Part shown: positions 1 through 5,459 of the stretch, piece after piece | Layout: each line of letters begins with the position of its first letter | How positions within the stretch are numbered: position 1 is the stretch's first letter | Notes under the pieces: generated by a model | The model's input: only the letters and a program-made list of their open reading frames with translations | Told to the model about the DNA's origin: nothing | Database searches by the model: none | Assembly: GCA_030150585.1 (NCBI GenBank) | Contig: JASLFM010000422.1 | Coordinates: 1-7,766 of the forward strand | DNA length: 7,766 bases | Direction: 5' to 3' | From: Acidovorax sp. | Lineage (GTDB): Bacteria > Pseudomonadota > Gammaproteobacteria > Burkholderiales > Burkholderiaceae_C | Program-made: the position numbers and the translations under genes

Positions 1-84
1 GTCGCCGTTCCACTCGGGCGAATTCATGGGATCGACGTAGCCGCGATGAGTTGTACCTTCCAAGGAAGATCCTTGAATATCCAT
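1..84 (-). CDS. Partial hypothetical protein (N-terminus only, runs off left edge)
   Basis: A minus-strand reading frame is open from an in-frame TGA at 157-159 to the left edge of the window. The first ATG is at 82-84 and gives 28 residues beginning MDIQGSSLEG and including the polar stretch HRGYVDPMNSPEWNG. I do not recognise the family. No hydrophobic segment or signal peptide is visible in this piece. The Shine-Dalgarno match upstream of the ATG is poor, so the start is uncertain. It lies 94 bp downstream of the small membrane protein on the same strand and could be cotranscribed with it. That this frame is coding at all is inferred from its position and its protein-like composition. Confidence 0.4.
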   Translation of the reverse strand, partial: MDIQGSSLEGTTHRGYVDPMNSPEWNGD

Positions 85-178
85 TGGCTTCGTGAGGAAG
101 TCGCACCGCAACTTCAAGCTATCGCACGAGAAATCACTTAGGGAAGCCGGGGCGATTCACACCAGTTCATCAGACCCG

Positions 179-520
179 TCAGGCTGCTGGCGGCTGCCGT
201 GCACTTGCCTTCAACCAGGCCCTTGCCCAGATCATCCCCATGAGATGGGCATTGGGAACCGAAAAGACGAGGCAAACCATGGCCACCAACCCGCCCGTTT
301 TGCCTGCAAATGCTGCGACGTAGCCGACAAGAAACAAGGCCAAAGACCCCGGTAATGAGAGTACGCCTATGACAAAAACAATTAGCAGTAGAGCGTTACC
401 TGCGTCATTCGAGAATGTGCGCCCCGAAAAGAACACGTAGAGCAATATCGCCGTCAGGGGCAGGCTGAGTACCAAGCCGTATGGAAAAAGGCGCAAGAGC
501 GACGACACCCTTCCTCTCAT
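179..520 (-). CDS. Small multi-pass membrane protein, unknown function
   Basis: A 113-aa protein with very hydrophobic segments at about residues 13-32, 42-72 (long enough for one long helix or a tight hairpin) and 76-98, so three or four membrane helices are likely. The N-terminus is basic (MRGR...R10), which favours an N-in orientation. The C-terminal tail (about residues 100-113) is short, with basic residues and prolines. No family is recognised and no catalytic motif is visible. The start is the ATG at 518-520, with only a weak purine-rich ribosome site (AGGCAAAG) upstream. The base composition is clearly lower in GC than in the genes to the right, which could mean recent acquisition. 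The next gene on this strand starts 94 bp downstream. Small polytopic membrane proteins beside an unknown gene are sometimes immunity proteins, but nothing here proves that. Confidence 0.65.
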   Translation of the reverse strand: MRGRVSSLLRLFPYGLVLSLPLTAILLYVFFSGRTFSNDAGNALLLIVFVIGVLSLPGSLALFLVGYVAAFAGKTGGLVAMVCLVFSVPNAHLMGMIWARAWLKASARQPPAA

Positions 521-552
521 GGCGTGCTTTGCCTGGGGTGCGGATTCCGTTC

Positions 553-591
553 GTGAATTCCCGCAAGCATATGCTTGGCGCCGAAATTCAC
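553..591. promoter_or_regulatory. Nested inverted repeat in intergenic spacer, possible operator
   Basis: The 110-bp spacer between the globin stop and the start of the small membrane protein gene holds a perfect 14-bp palindrome, CAAGCATATGCTTG, at 564-577. It is flanked by a 7-bp inverted repeat, GTGAATT at 553-559 and AATTCAC at 585-591. The outer arms are nearly but not exactly centred on the inner palindrome (centres at 572 and 570.5). No T-tract follows on either strand, so it does not look like an intrinsic terminator. A binding site for a dimeric regulator acting on the minus-strand gene starting at 520 is the simplest reading. I could not match it confidently to a known regulator consensus. 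Confidence 0.35.
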
Positions 592-630
592 CTGCTGCAC
601 TTGCATTAGCGGCATGCGCGTACCCGACGG

Positions 631-1044
631 CTATGCACCCACGACACCCGCACGCATGGTGCGGCCCACATGGGCGTACAGCGCTGTCCAGGCTTCGCGC
701 GTAGCGGGCGTGAAGTCCTGGCCCAGCGCATCGGCCAGTGTTTCCAACAGGGCCGCGCCCACCGCTTCGTAGTGCGCATCCTGCACGCCGTACTCCACGT
801 GGCGTTTGCCCAGGGCACGCAGCACGGGGTCGAGCCGCTCGGGGTGGTCAAGCAGGCGCACGGCGTTGCCGATCATTTCCAACAGCTTGCGCGCCTGCAC
901 GGTCATGTCGGACGAGGTGAACAGCCCGCTGATGGCGGGATCGCGCGCGAACAGCTTGGTATAGAACATCGCACCGGCTTGCGCGGCAATGGGGGCCACG
1001 CGCGCAAAGCTCTGGCGCACAAGTTGAATTTGCTCAGGGGACAC
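631..1044 (-). CDS. Single-domain bacterial haemoglobin (VHb/flavohaemoglobin-type globin)
   Basis: A 137-aa haem globin predicted to bind O2 or NO in the cytoplasm. It begins SPEQIQLVRQSF, the usual opening of flavohaemoglobin globin domains. Visible family landmarks are Tyr28 (B10), Phe42 (CD1), Gln50 (near E7), proximal His82 in GKRHVEYGV (F8), Tyr92 (G helix) and Glu117 with Trp119 in the H helix. The His-Tyr-Glu proximal triad of VHb and Hmp is therefore intact. It ends right after the globin fold, with no FAD/NAD reductase domain, so it needs a separate reductase. The start chosen is the GTG at 1042-1044, because GGAG sits 5 nt upstream (1050-1053). An upstream ATG at 1155 would add a non-globin leader overlapping the preceding gene. 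Known members serve in oxygen supply or NO detoxification; which applies here is not decided by the sequence. Confidence 0.93.
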   Translation of the reverse strand: MSPEQIQLVRQSFARVAPIAAQAGAMFYTKLFARDPAISGLFTSSDMTVQARKLLEMIGNAVRLLDHPERLDPVLRALGKRHVEYGVQDAHYEAVGAALLETLADALGQDFTPATREAWTALYAHVGRTMRAGVVGA

Positions 1045-1066
1045 GAAAACTCCGAGATCAAGAAGC

Positions 1067-1082
1067 GCGGGCCGTGGCCCGC
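1067..1082 (-). terminator. GC-rich hairpin between surface-protein gene and globin gene
   Basis: GCGGGCC at 1067-1073 and GGCCCGC at 1076-1082 form a perfect 7-bp inverted repeat 33 bp past the stop of the minus-strand surface-protein gene. On the transcript it is followed by GCUUCUUGAUCUC, which is only moderately U-rich. It may be a weak or partial intrinsic terminator, letting some transcription continue into the globin gene, whose ribosome site lies 14 bp further on. The two-base loop is tight, so in RNA the end pairs would open to a larger loop. Confidence 0.35.
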
Positions 1083-1114
1083 AAACGATGGAAAGGGGTT
1101 TGCAGGAAAGGCTG

Positions 1115-2233
1115 TCAATCTCTGCGCTTGCGCCGCCGCACCAGCCCCACACCACCCATCAGCGCGGACAGGAGCCCCAGCCCCGCGGGCGCCAGCGCGG
1201 GAATGGCCGCTGTACCGCCCGGGCCGCCGGGCTGCACCACAGGCGCGGCTACACGGGTAATCTGGATAAAGGCGTTGCTGGCGGAGCCGTAGGAAATGCT
1301 GTACCACACGCCCGGCGCATTGCTGGCCTCGATCAGCGCGCCACTGCTGGGCAGGCCCGCGAAGCGGCCCTGCAGATAGGACGCATCGCCATAGCCCACC
1401 AGGGTGCGCTGCAAGTTGATGGGGTCGGGATTGGCGAGGTCCTCCACCACGATCTTGAGCGTGGCGCCGTTCAGGTTCAGGCCGTTCTGCGCGGTCAGCT
1501 TGCCGGAGTCGAAGCTGGTGAGGGCGCGGTATTCAAGGGTGGAGCCCGCAGCGAACGTGGTGGCGCCGCTGACCGTGCCGCTGCCGACCAGGTCGCCGCT
1601 GGCCGCGCCGGGCAGCGGCTTGGAAATGAGCAGCGTGCCGCCTGCCTGCACGTCGAGCGTGCTGGCGGTAGCGCCGGTGCCCATGGAGAGCGTACCCTGC
1701 GCCGCCACGGTGACGGACGGGCTGCCCGTGGTGGCGTTCAGCACGGCGTTCACGGCCGCCGTGCCGTCGCCAACGGTGATGCTTTGCATGCTGCTGAGCG
1801 AGCCCTTGAACCACGTCGCCTGGCCATTGGGCACGCCCTTGACCTGGACGGAAGCCGAATTGCCGCCCGAGATGGCCGAGGCGTTCATGAACCCGTTGGC
1901 GACGGTCAGCAGGTGCGAGACGTTCAGGTCATCTCCATTCAGGGAATAGCCCGGCGCAAAGCTCACGTCGTAGAAGACGGGAACGATAGGCATGAAATCG
2001 TTGACCAGCGCGGAGGTGTTCGCCCCTGCGGGGAACACGACGCTGTCGCCCGTGCCGGGTACGCTGACGGCGCCGGTGCACGCCCAGTTGGCGGGCTGGC
2101 TCAGTTGGCCATTGGCATTGCCGTTCCAGGTGCAGACTTCTGCTGCCTGGGCCTGCGCCGCCAGCAGCAGCGTGGCCGCCGCGATGGCCTTGCGCGCGAG
2201 CGGGCGGCCGGGGAGAAAATCCGAATACTTCAT
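1115..2233 (-). CDS. Exported surface protein with IPTL-CTERM-like C-terminal sorting signal
   Basis: A 372-aa secreted protein. Residues 1-30 form a signal peptide: a basic stretch, the hydrophobic run IAAATLLLAA, and cleavage near AQA-A. The mature N-terminus has the pattern CTWNGN...QPANWAC...GTGDSVVFP (about residues 34-67), a W/NW/GD motif common at the start of passenger-like beta-repeat proteins; C34 and C52 may form a disulphide. The middle (about 70-335) is rich in Gly, Ser, Thr, Val and Asn with recurring short beta-strand patterns, and has no catalytic motif. The C-terminus (344-372) is a tripartite tail: IPALAPAG, a hydrophobic helix, then RRRKRR. This matches the layout of IPTL/PEP-CTERM signals, which in known systems are processed by an exosortase-type or rhombosortase-type enzyme at the inner membrane. 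The motif departs from the usual IPTLSEWG. The start is the ATG at 2231-2233 (GGA 7 nt upstream), chosen because the signal peptide follows directly. It is divergent from the LuxR gene. Confidence 0.85.
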   Translation of the reverse strand: MKYSDFLPGRPLARKAIAAATLLLAAQAQAAEVCTWNGNANGQLSQPANWACTGAVSVPGTGDSVVFPAGANTSALVNDFMPIVPVFYDVSFAPGYSLNGDDLNVSHLLTVANGFMNASAISGGNSASVQVKGVPNGQATWFKGSLSSMQSITVGDGTAAVNAVLNATTGSPSVTVAAQGTLSMGTGATASTLDVQAGGTLLISKPLPGAASGDLVGSGTVSGATTFAAGSTLEYRALTSFDSGKLTAQNGLNLNGATLKIVVEDLANPDPINLQRTLVGYGDASYLQGRFAGLPSSGALIEASNAPGVWYSISYGSASNAFIQITRVAAPVVQPGGPGGTAAIPALAPAGLGLLSALMGGVGLVRRRKRRD

Positions 2234-2334
2234 GGGTGATTCCAAAAGGTTACTTGCCGAAATCACTGTAAAAATATTCATGCGCCAAGTCGCTCCCCAG
2301 TCGGGGAGGCCAGGAGCAAATTTCCCTACCCGCC
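2234..2334. promoter_or_regulatory. Shared promoter region of divergent surface-protein and LuxR genes
   Basis: This 101-bp spacer separates two divergent starts and must carry the promoter of at least one. It has an AT-rich core around 2263-2281 (TGTAAAAATATTC), unlike the GC-rich surroundings, which suggests a -10 region or an opening site. I could not assign a convincing -35/-10 pair or a sigma-54 site on either strand. A purine-rich AGGAG at 2312-2316 precedes the LuxR gene, but at an unusually long distance (18 nt) from its ATG. Confidence 0.45.
2293..2308. repeat. Short perfect inverted repeat in divergent promoter region
   Basis: CTCCCC at 2293-2298 and GGGGAG at 2303-2308 form a 6-bp inverted repeat with a 4-base centre (AGTC). 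It lies between the AT-rich core and the LuxR start. It could be an operator for the adjacent LuxR-type regulator or a hairpin in the LuxR leader. It is short enough to occur by chance in such GC-rich DNA. Confidence 0.35.
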
Positions 2335-3426
2335 ATGTCACCCGCTGCACCTCGCTCTGCCTCCGCCTTGTCCGCGCTGGCCCAGTTGGCCTGCCTGCCA
2401 GTCTCCGGCGATGCCATGCTGGACGAGCTGCTGCTCGTGCTGCGCGACGTCGTTCCTTTTGATCTGGCTGCATATGTGGCCTATGGCGATGGCGGCCAGT
2501 TGGAGGACGTGCGCCTCAGCGCAGGCATGTCGCAGCAGGTGTCGGCCAACTACGTGCAGCGCTGGTACGACCGGCTGGAGATCGAAAGCTGCGCCAGCCA
2601 TTGGCGGCACGCTCTCAGCCAGCGGCGCTACGACTGCCTGCGCATCAGCGATGTCATGCCGAGGCTGCGGCATACCGCGTACTTCGACGAAGTGCTGCGC
2701 CCCGCGCACCTGGGCTGCGAGGTGCGCCTGATGCTGCGCGGCGCGAGCCGGCCGCTGGGGGCGCTGAGCATCGGCCGCGCCACGGGAGACTTTTCGGACG
2801 CCGAGGTCGCACTGGCGCGCCGCGCGCTGCCGCACCTGTCACACGCCATGGCACAGCGCCCCTTGCCCGATGCGAGCGAGTCCAGCGAGTACGACGCTGA
2901 CTCGGCCCTGCTGATGGTGGATTGCATGGGGCGCGTGCAATCGGGCAGCGGCCATGCATGGACGCTGCTGAACCGCGCCCTGGGCCGGTCGCTGACGCTG
3001 GGTACGCTGCAAGACTTCGCCCATGCCTGGGCCCAGCCCTTTCTGGCCGGGCTGGTACAGCGCATGCAGATGCCGCAGCGCAGCGCTCCCGATCAGGCCC
3101 CACTGGCAGTGCAGCGCAACCGCTATGGCACCTTCTACCTGCGCGGCTACGTGCTGGAGGCAGGCAGCGGCGCGCCCGCGCTCTACGGTATTCAGATCCA
3201 GCGGCGCGCCGCGCTGGAGCAGCGCCTGTTCGGCAGCGCGCGCTTTCGCGGCCTCACGGCCAGCGAACGCGAGGTGGCTTTGCGCCTGGCACGCGGCGCC
3301 ACGCCAGGCGAGATCGCGCAGGATCTGGGCGTGAAGACCAGCACGGCGATCTTCCATACGCGCAACATCTACCGGCGGCTGGAGATCAACCAGAGGGCGC
3401 AGTTGGTATCTGCGCTACTGGCCTGA
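2335..3426 (+). CDS. LuxR-family transcriptional regulator with GAF/PAS-like sensory region
   Basis: A 363-aa DNA-binding regulator. Residues 304-363 are a clear LuxR C-terminal helix-turn-helix: LTASEREVALRLARG, then GEIAQDLGVKTSTAIFH and NIYRRLEI. The segment at about 25-175 looks GAF-like (PFDLAAYVAY early, then GCEVRLMLRG, LGALSIGRATGDF and a PHLSHAM end), an arrangement common in Burkholderiales LuxR-type regulators. A PAS-like strand, ALLMVDCMGRV, starts near 191. It has no receiver domain, so it is not a classical two-component response regulator, and no acyl-homoserine lactone pocket could be recognised. The recognition helix reads TAIFH where TVKxH is usual. The start is the ATG at 2335; AGGAG lies 18 nt upstream, too far for a strong site, so a non-standard start or a weakly translated message is possible. 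By position it may regulate the divergent surface-protein gene. Confidence 0.88.
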   Translation: MSPAAPRSASALSALAQLACLPVSGDAMLDELLLVLRDVVPFDLAAYVAYGDGGQLEDVRLSAGMSQQVSANYVQRWYDRLEIESCASHWRHALSQRRYDCLRISDVMPRLRHTAYFDEVLRPAHLGCEVRLMLRGASRPLGALSIGRATGDFSDAEVALARRALPHLSHAMAQRPLPDASESSEYDADSALLMVDCMGRVQSGSGHAWTLLNRALGRSLTLGTLQDFAHAWAQPFLAGLVQRMQMPQRSAPDQAPLAVQRNRYGTFYLRGYVLEAGSGAPALYGIQIQRRAALEQRLFGSARFRGLTASEREVALRLARGATPGEIAQDLGVKTSTAIFHTRNIYRRLEINQRAQLVSALLA

Positions 3427-3438
3427 CGCCGCAGGGAG

Positions 3439-3822
3439 TCACCCGTCCGCATCGCCCCGCAGGCGCATTGCCAGTTGGTGCAGCGCCTGCCGGTACCGTC
3501 CCTGAGCCCTCGATATGACCCGCGCGCGCGCCGTCCCTTCGCCGCCGCTGGTGGCGCAGGCGCCCCAGAAGTGCCAGTAGTCGAAGGCCCTTTTCCACAG
3601 CCACTCAAAGGCGGCGGCATCACCGCTGGCACCGGCCGCCATGGCGGCCTGCTCGAACGCTTCGGCCACCGACTCCTCATACGGCGCATCTGGCGGCTGC
3701 CAGCGTGCCATCGCGTCAGCCTGGGCCTGTGCTGCGTCCACATCGCCCGCCCGCACGAGCCGGGCCGCGCGTGCCAGCGCTGCCCGCCATTGGCGTGGGT
3801 CGGCAATGAGCTGCTCAGTCAC
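3439..3822 (-). CDS. Small helical soluble protein, last gene of envelope operon
   Basis: A 127-aa protein with no signal peptide or membrane segment, so probably cytoplasmic. It is Ala-rich and seems all-helical: residues 9-40 (RQWRAALARAARLVRAGDVDAAQAQADAM) and 48-80 read like helix pairs in a TPR-like style, without a strict TPR consensus. A Trp/Phe/Tyr-rich patch (FEWLWKRAFDYWHFWGAC, about 72-89) stands out and may be a partner-binding surface. No family is recognised. It starts with GTG at 3820-3822, overlapping the stop of the upstream gene by 8 nt, with no good Shine-Dalgarno, so translational coupling is likely. Its stop is 12 bp from the stop of the convergent LuxR gene. Confidence 0.72.
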   Translation of the reverse strand: MTEQLIADPRQWRAALARAARLVRAGDVDAAQAQADAMARWQPPDAPYEESVAEAFEQAAMAAGASGDAAAFEWLWKRAFDYWHFWGACATSGGEGTARARVISRAQGRYRQALHQLAMRLRGDADG

Positions 3823-4393
3823 GCACGCGCCCGGACGCCAGCCGCAGGTAGTCCGCCACGGGCATGCGCTGCGCGAAGCTGGAGGCCGTCGATTCGACCA
3901 GCGCCATCTGCTGCTGCGCGGTCAGCGAGCGTTCAGTCCAGGCCATGTGGCCGATGGCGAACTGCCGCTCGGGGTACTCACGCACCACGATGCGCGCCGC
4001 GTGCTGGCTGGTGTTCACCTCGTGTGTGCCCTCGCCGATGCGGCCGTCGCCCTGGGTGCTCCAGCGGATGTTGCGCGTGCGGTCGGCCACGCGGCGGGTC
4101 AGTGCTTCCAGCGCGGCGGCGCGCTTGTCCGCGCGCCACACGGCCAGCGCCAGTACTTCGGACACGGGGCGGTTACTGCCCATCAGGAAGATCGAGCCCG
4201 GCGTGTGGTCGAACGAGAACACCGTGTAGCCGTCCGCCTCGTCGGCGGCATAGGGGTCGAGGCGGCTGGACACAGCCACCGTGCCCAATTCCGCTAGCGG
4301 CTGGGGCTTGGCCGCAGCGCCGAACCATGCGGCCGCGCTGGTGGCAACCAGGCCGCCCAGGACGAGCGCTGCGGCAATGGCATATCCGTTCAT
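3815..4393 (-). CDS. Membrane-anchored or exported protein of unknown function
   Basis: A 192-aa protein. Residues 4-28 are a hydrophobic Ala/Gly/Val-rich segment that could be an uncleaved N-terminal anchor or a signal peptide with cleavage near AAA-K. The rest is soluble and mixed alpha/beta, with a strand-rich part (TVFSFDHTPGSIFLMGSN, about 57-74) and a helical end (SLTAQQQMALVESTASSF, about 156-173). The protein is therefore likely to face the periplasm. No family is recognised and no catalytic triad or metal site is evident. The start is the ATG at 4391-4393 with AAAGG 7 nt upstream; the frame is open further upstream, but that part overlaps the preceding gene and lacks a ribosome site. 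The gene begins 16 bp after the SH3-like gene stops and overlaps the next gene. Confidence 0.75.
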   Translation of the reverse strand: MNGYAIAAALVLGGLVATSAAAWFGAAAKPQPLAELGTVAVSSRLDPYAADEADGYTVFSFDHTPGSIFLMGSNRPVSEVLALAVWRADKRAAALEALTRRVADRTRNIRWSTQGDGRIGEGTHEVNTSQHAARIVVREYPERQFAIGHMAWTERSLTAQQQMALVESTASSFAQRMPVADYLRLASGRVRD

Positions 4394-4409
4394 GGCGCGC
4401 CTTTCACGG

Positions 4410-5069
4410 TCAACTGCAGGTGGTGCGTTGATTGGAGCAGAGTTTCTCGCGCCCGCTGTCCGGGCGAATCCAGCCCTCGCGCACCCTGCCCTTTTCGTGG
4501 AACCGCAGCCGCACCGCCCGGCCTTCGCAGTCGAGCAGGCGGGCCTCGATCTCGGGGTCGGAGTCCTTCTGCGCCATAGGATGGGCGATGCGCGCCGTGC
4601 GCTCCGGCCCCACCCGCAGGCCGCGGGTGGCAACGATGCTCGTGCCGAGCCGCGAGCCATGCACCCAGCCCCGGCCCTGGTAAACCTTGCCGGTGGCGCC
4701 ATAGGTCTGCACCGTGCGCGGCGGCGCATCGGCGTCGTCTTCGGGCGCGTACTCGGCCCGTTCGATCAGGAACCAGCCCTGCCCATCCGTACCGACGACG
4801 GCAACCTCGGCCCCGTAATGCGCCAGCCCGCCGCCCGCCGGCTTCATGCGCAGCGCGGGCAGCATCGTGATCAGCGCGGCTGCCGTACTTGGCCCCTTGC
4901 GCACGGCAACGCCCGCCATGTCCTGGTCGGCCAGGTAGGCATCCGTCTCGCAGGCCCGCCAGTGGGCGGGCATCTGGAGGTCGGGCGGTGTCTGCACTTC
5001 ACCCGCGCAGGCCCCGCCCAGGGCCAGTAATGGGGCCGCGAGCGGTATCAGGACGCGCCAGGCCTTCAT
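4410..5069 (-). CDS. Exported protein with SH3-like domains
   Basis: A 219-aa protein with a signal peptide (residues 1-22: MKAWR, hydrophobic LIPLAAPLLALGG, then an ACA cleavage site). C21 is not in a good lipobox, so I favour a soluble periplasmic protein over a lipoprotein. Residues about 52-145 have bacterial SH3 features: GVAVRKGPS, then EVAVVGTDGQGWFLIE and GRGWVHGSRLGTS. A second region, about 149-203 (GLRVGPERTARI ... GWIRPD), looks like a related SH3 fold with a large insertion. Such domains often bind peptidoglycan or peptides; here the ligand is unknown. Four further cysteines (C40, C181, C211, C218) could form disulphides in the periplasm. The ATG at 5067-5069 overlaps the upstream TGA as ATGA, so coupled translation is likely. 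Confidence 0.8.
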   Translation of the reverse strand: MKAWRVLIPLAAPLLALGGACAGEVQTPPDLQMPAHWRACETDAYLADQDMAGVAVRKGPSTAAALITMLPALRMKPAGGGLAHYGAEVAVVGTDGQGWFLIERAEYAPEDDADAPPRTVQTYGATGKVYQGRGWVHGSRLGTSIVATRGLRVGPERTARIAHPMAQKDSDPEIEARLLDCEGRAVRLRFHEKGRVREGWIRPDSGREKLCSNQRTTCS

Positions 5070-5425
5070 TCCACCGGCACCACACGCAGCGGCGTCCGGT
5101 ACGGCTCGACGCGCTGGATGCTCTGGGCCTGCACGCTGATCTTCGCCAGCGGTGCCTGCTCCAGTTCGCCATCCTTGGCCTTGCGCACCGCATAGCGCCA
5201 CACCGTCAGCGCACCGCGCTCGCGCAGCGCCTTGCCGACGGCGGCGGCATCACTGCCCAGCGCCGCATCCTCCGAGGTCAGCGCCACGACCACCGTGCTG
5301 TTCTCGCTCACGAAGGAAAAGAGCGGGACGGCCTGCCCCGCAGCGAACGCGGGCGCAACGGCGGGCATGAGCGCGCCCGCCAGGATGGCGCCAGCGAACC
5401 GGCGGCGATGGATGCAATGGGTCAT
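5066..5425 (-). CDS. Small exported protein, unknown function
   Basis: A 119-aa protein with a strongly basic, hydrophobic signal peptide (HRRRFAGAILAGAL, cleavage near AFA-A at residue 28). The arginine pair resembles a Tat signal but lacks the full SRRxFLK pattern, so the Sec route is equally possible. The mature part of about 90 residues has a beta-alpha-beta look: PLFSFVSENSTVVVALTS, a helix around 52-70 (SEDAALGSDAAAVGKALRE), then TVWRYAVRKAKDG and two further strands. No family is recognised. It has the best ribosome binding site in the operon and overlaps the following SH3-like gene by 4 nt, so the two products probably act together in the periplasm. Confidence 0.75.
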   Translation of the reverse strand: MTHCIHRRRFAGAILAGALMPAVAPAFAAGQAVPLFSFVSENSTVVVALTSEDAALGSDAAAVGKALRERGALTVWRYAVRKAKDGELEQAPLAKISVQAQSIQRVEPYRTPLRVVPVE

Positions 5426-5433
5426 GAAAGAGT

Positions 5434-5440
5434 CCTCCTT
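5434..5440 (-). promoter_or_regulatory. Strong Shine-Dalgarno of the small exported protein gene
   Basis: AAGGAGG lies 8 nt upstream of the ATG at 5425. It is the only near-perfect ribosome site among the seven visible operon starts, most of which rely on overlap with the preceding stop. It suggests that the exported proteins from here on are made independently of, or in excess over, the upstream membrane components. Confidence 0.75.
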
Positions 5441-5459
5441 GTGGGGCATGGCTGGGAAG

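Noticed and set aside
1045..1155. N-terminal extension of the globin to the ATG at 1155
   Set aside because: The extra residues are not globin-like, would overlap the end of the surface-protein gene, and the GTG at 1044 has a proper GGAG site and the conserved SPEQI start.
1088..2239. A 383-codon open frame on the plus strand opposite the surface protein
   Set aside because: The minus-strand product has a signal peptide, a repeat body and a sorting tail, while the plus-strand product is Arg/Gly/Ala/His-rich without motifs. It is a shadow.
2234..2334. Sigma-54 promoter for the surface-protein gene
   Set aside because: PEP-CTERM-type genes are sometimes driven by sigma-54, but no GG-N10-GC pair in a fitting context could be found here on the minus strand.
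2234..2473. N-terminal extension of the surface protein to 2473
   Set aside because: It would run through the divergent promoter and into the LuxR gene, and it would bury the signal peptide that begins at the ATG at 2233.
3427..3438. Terminator between the convergent LuxR gene and operon
   Set aside because: The 12-bp gap and its flanks show no stable hairpin followed by a T-tract on either strand.
3475..4431. A 318-codon plus-strand open frame
   Set aside because: It is antisense to the last two operon genes and its product is a Arg/Pro/Cys/Ser-rich string without domain features, so it is non-coding by appearance.
4394..4729. Longer version of the membrane-anchored protein starting at 4729
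   Set aside because: The upstream part overlaps the SH3-like gene and reads as Arg/Ala-rich frame-shifted sequence; the ATG at 4393 has a ribosome site and starts directly with a hydrophobic anchor.
5066..5425. Tat-dependent export of the small exported protein
   Set aside because: The HRRRF run resembles a twin-arginine motif but lacks the full consensus around it, so the Tat route was not claimed.
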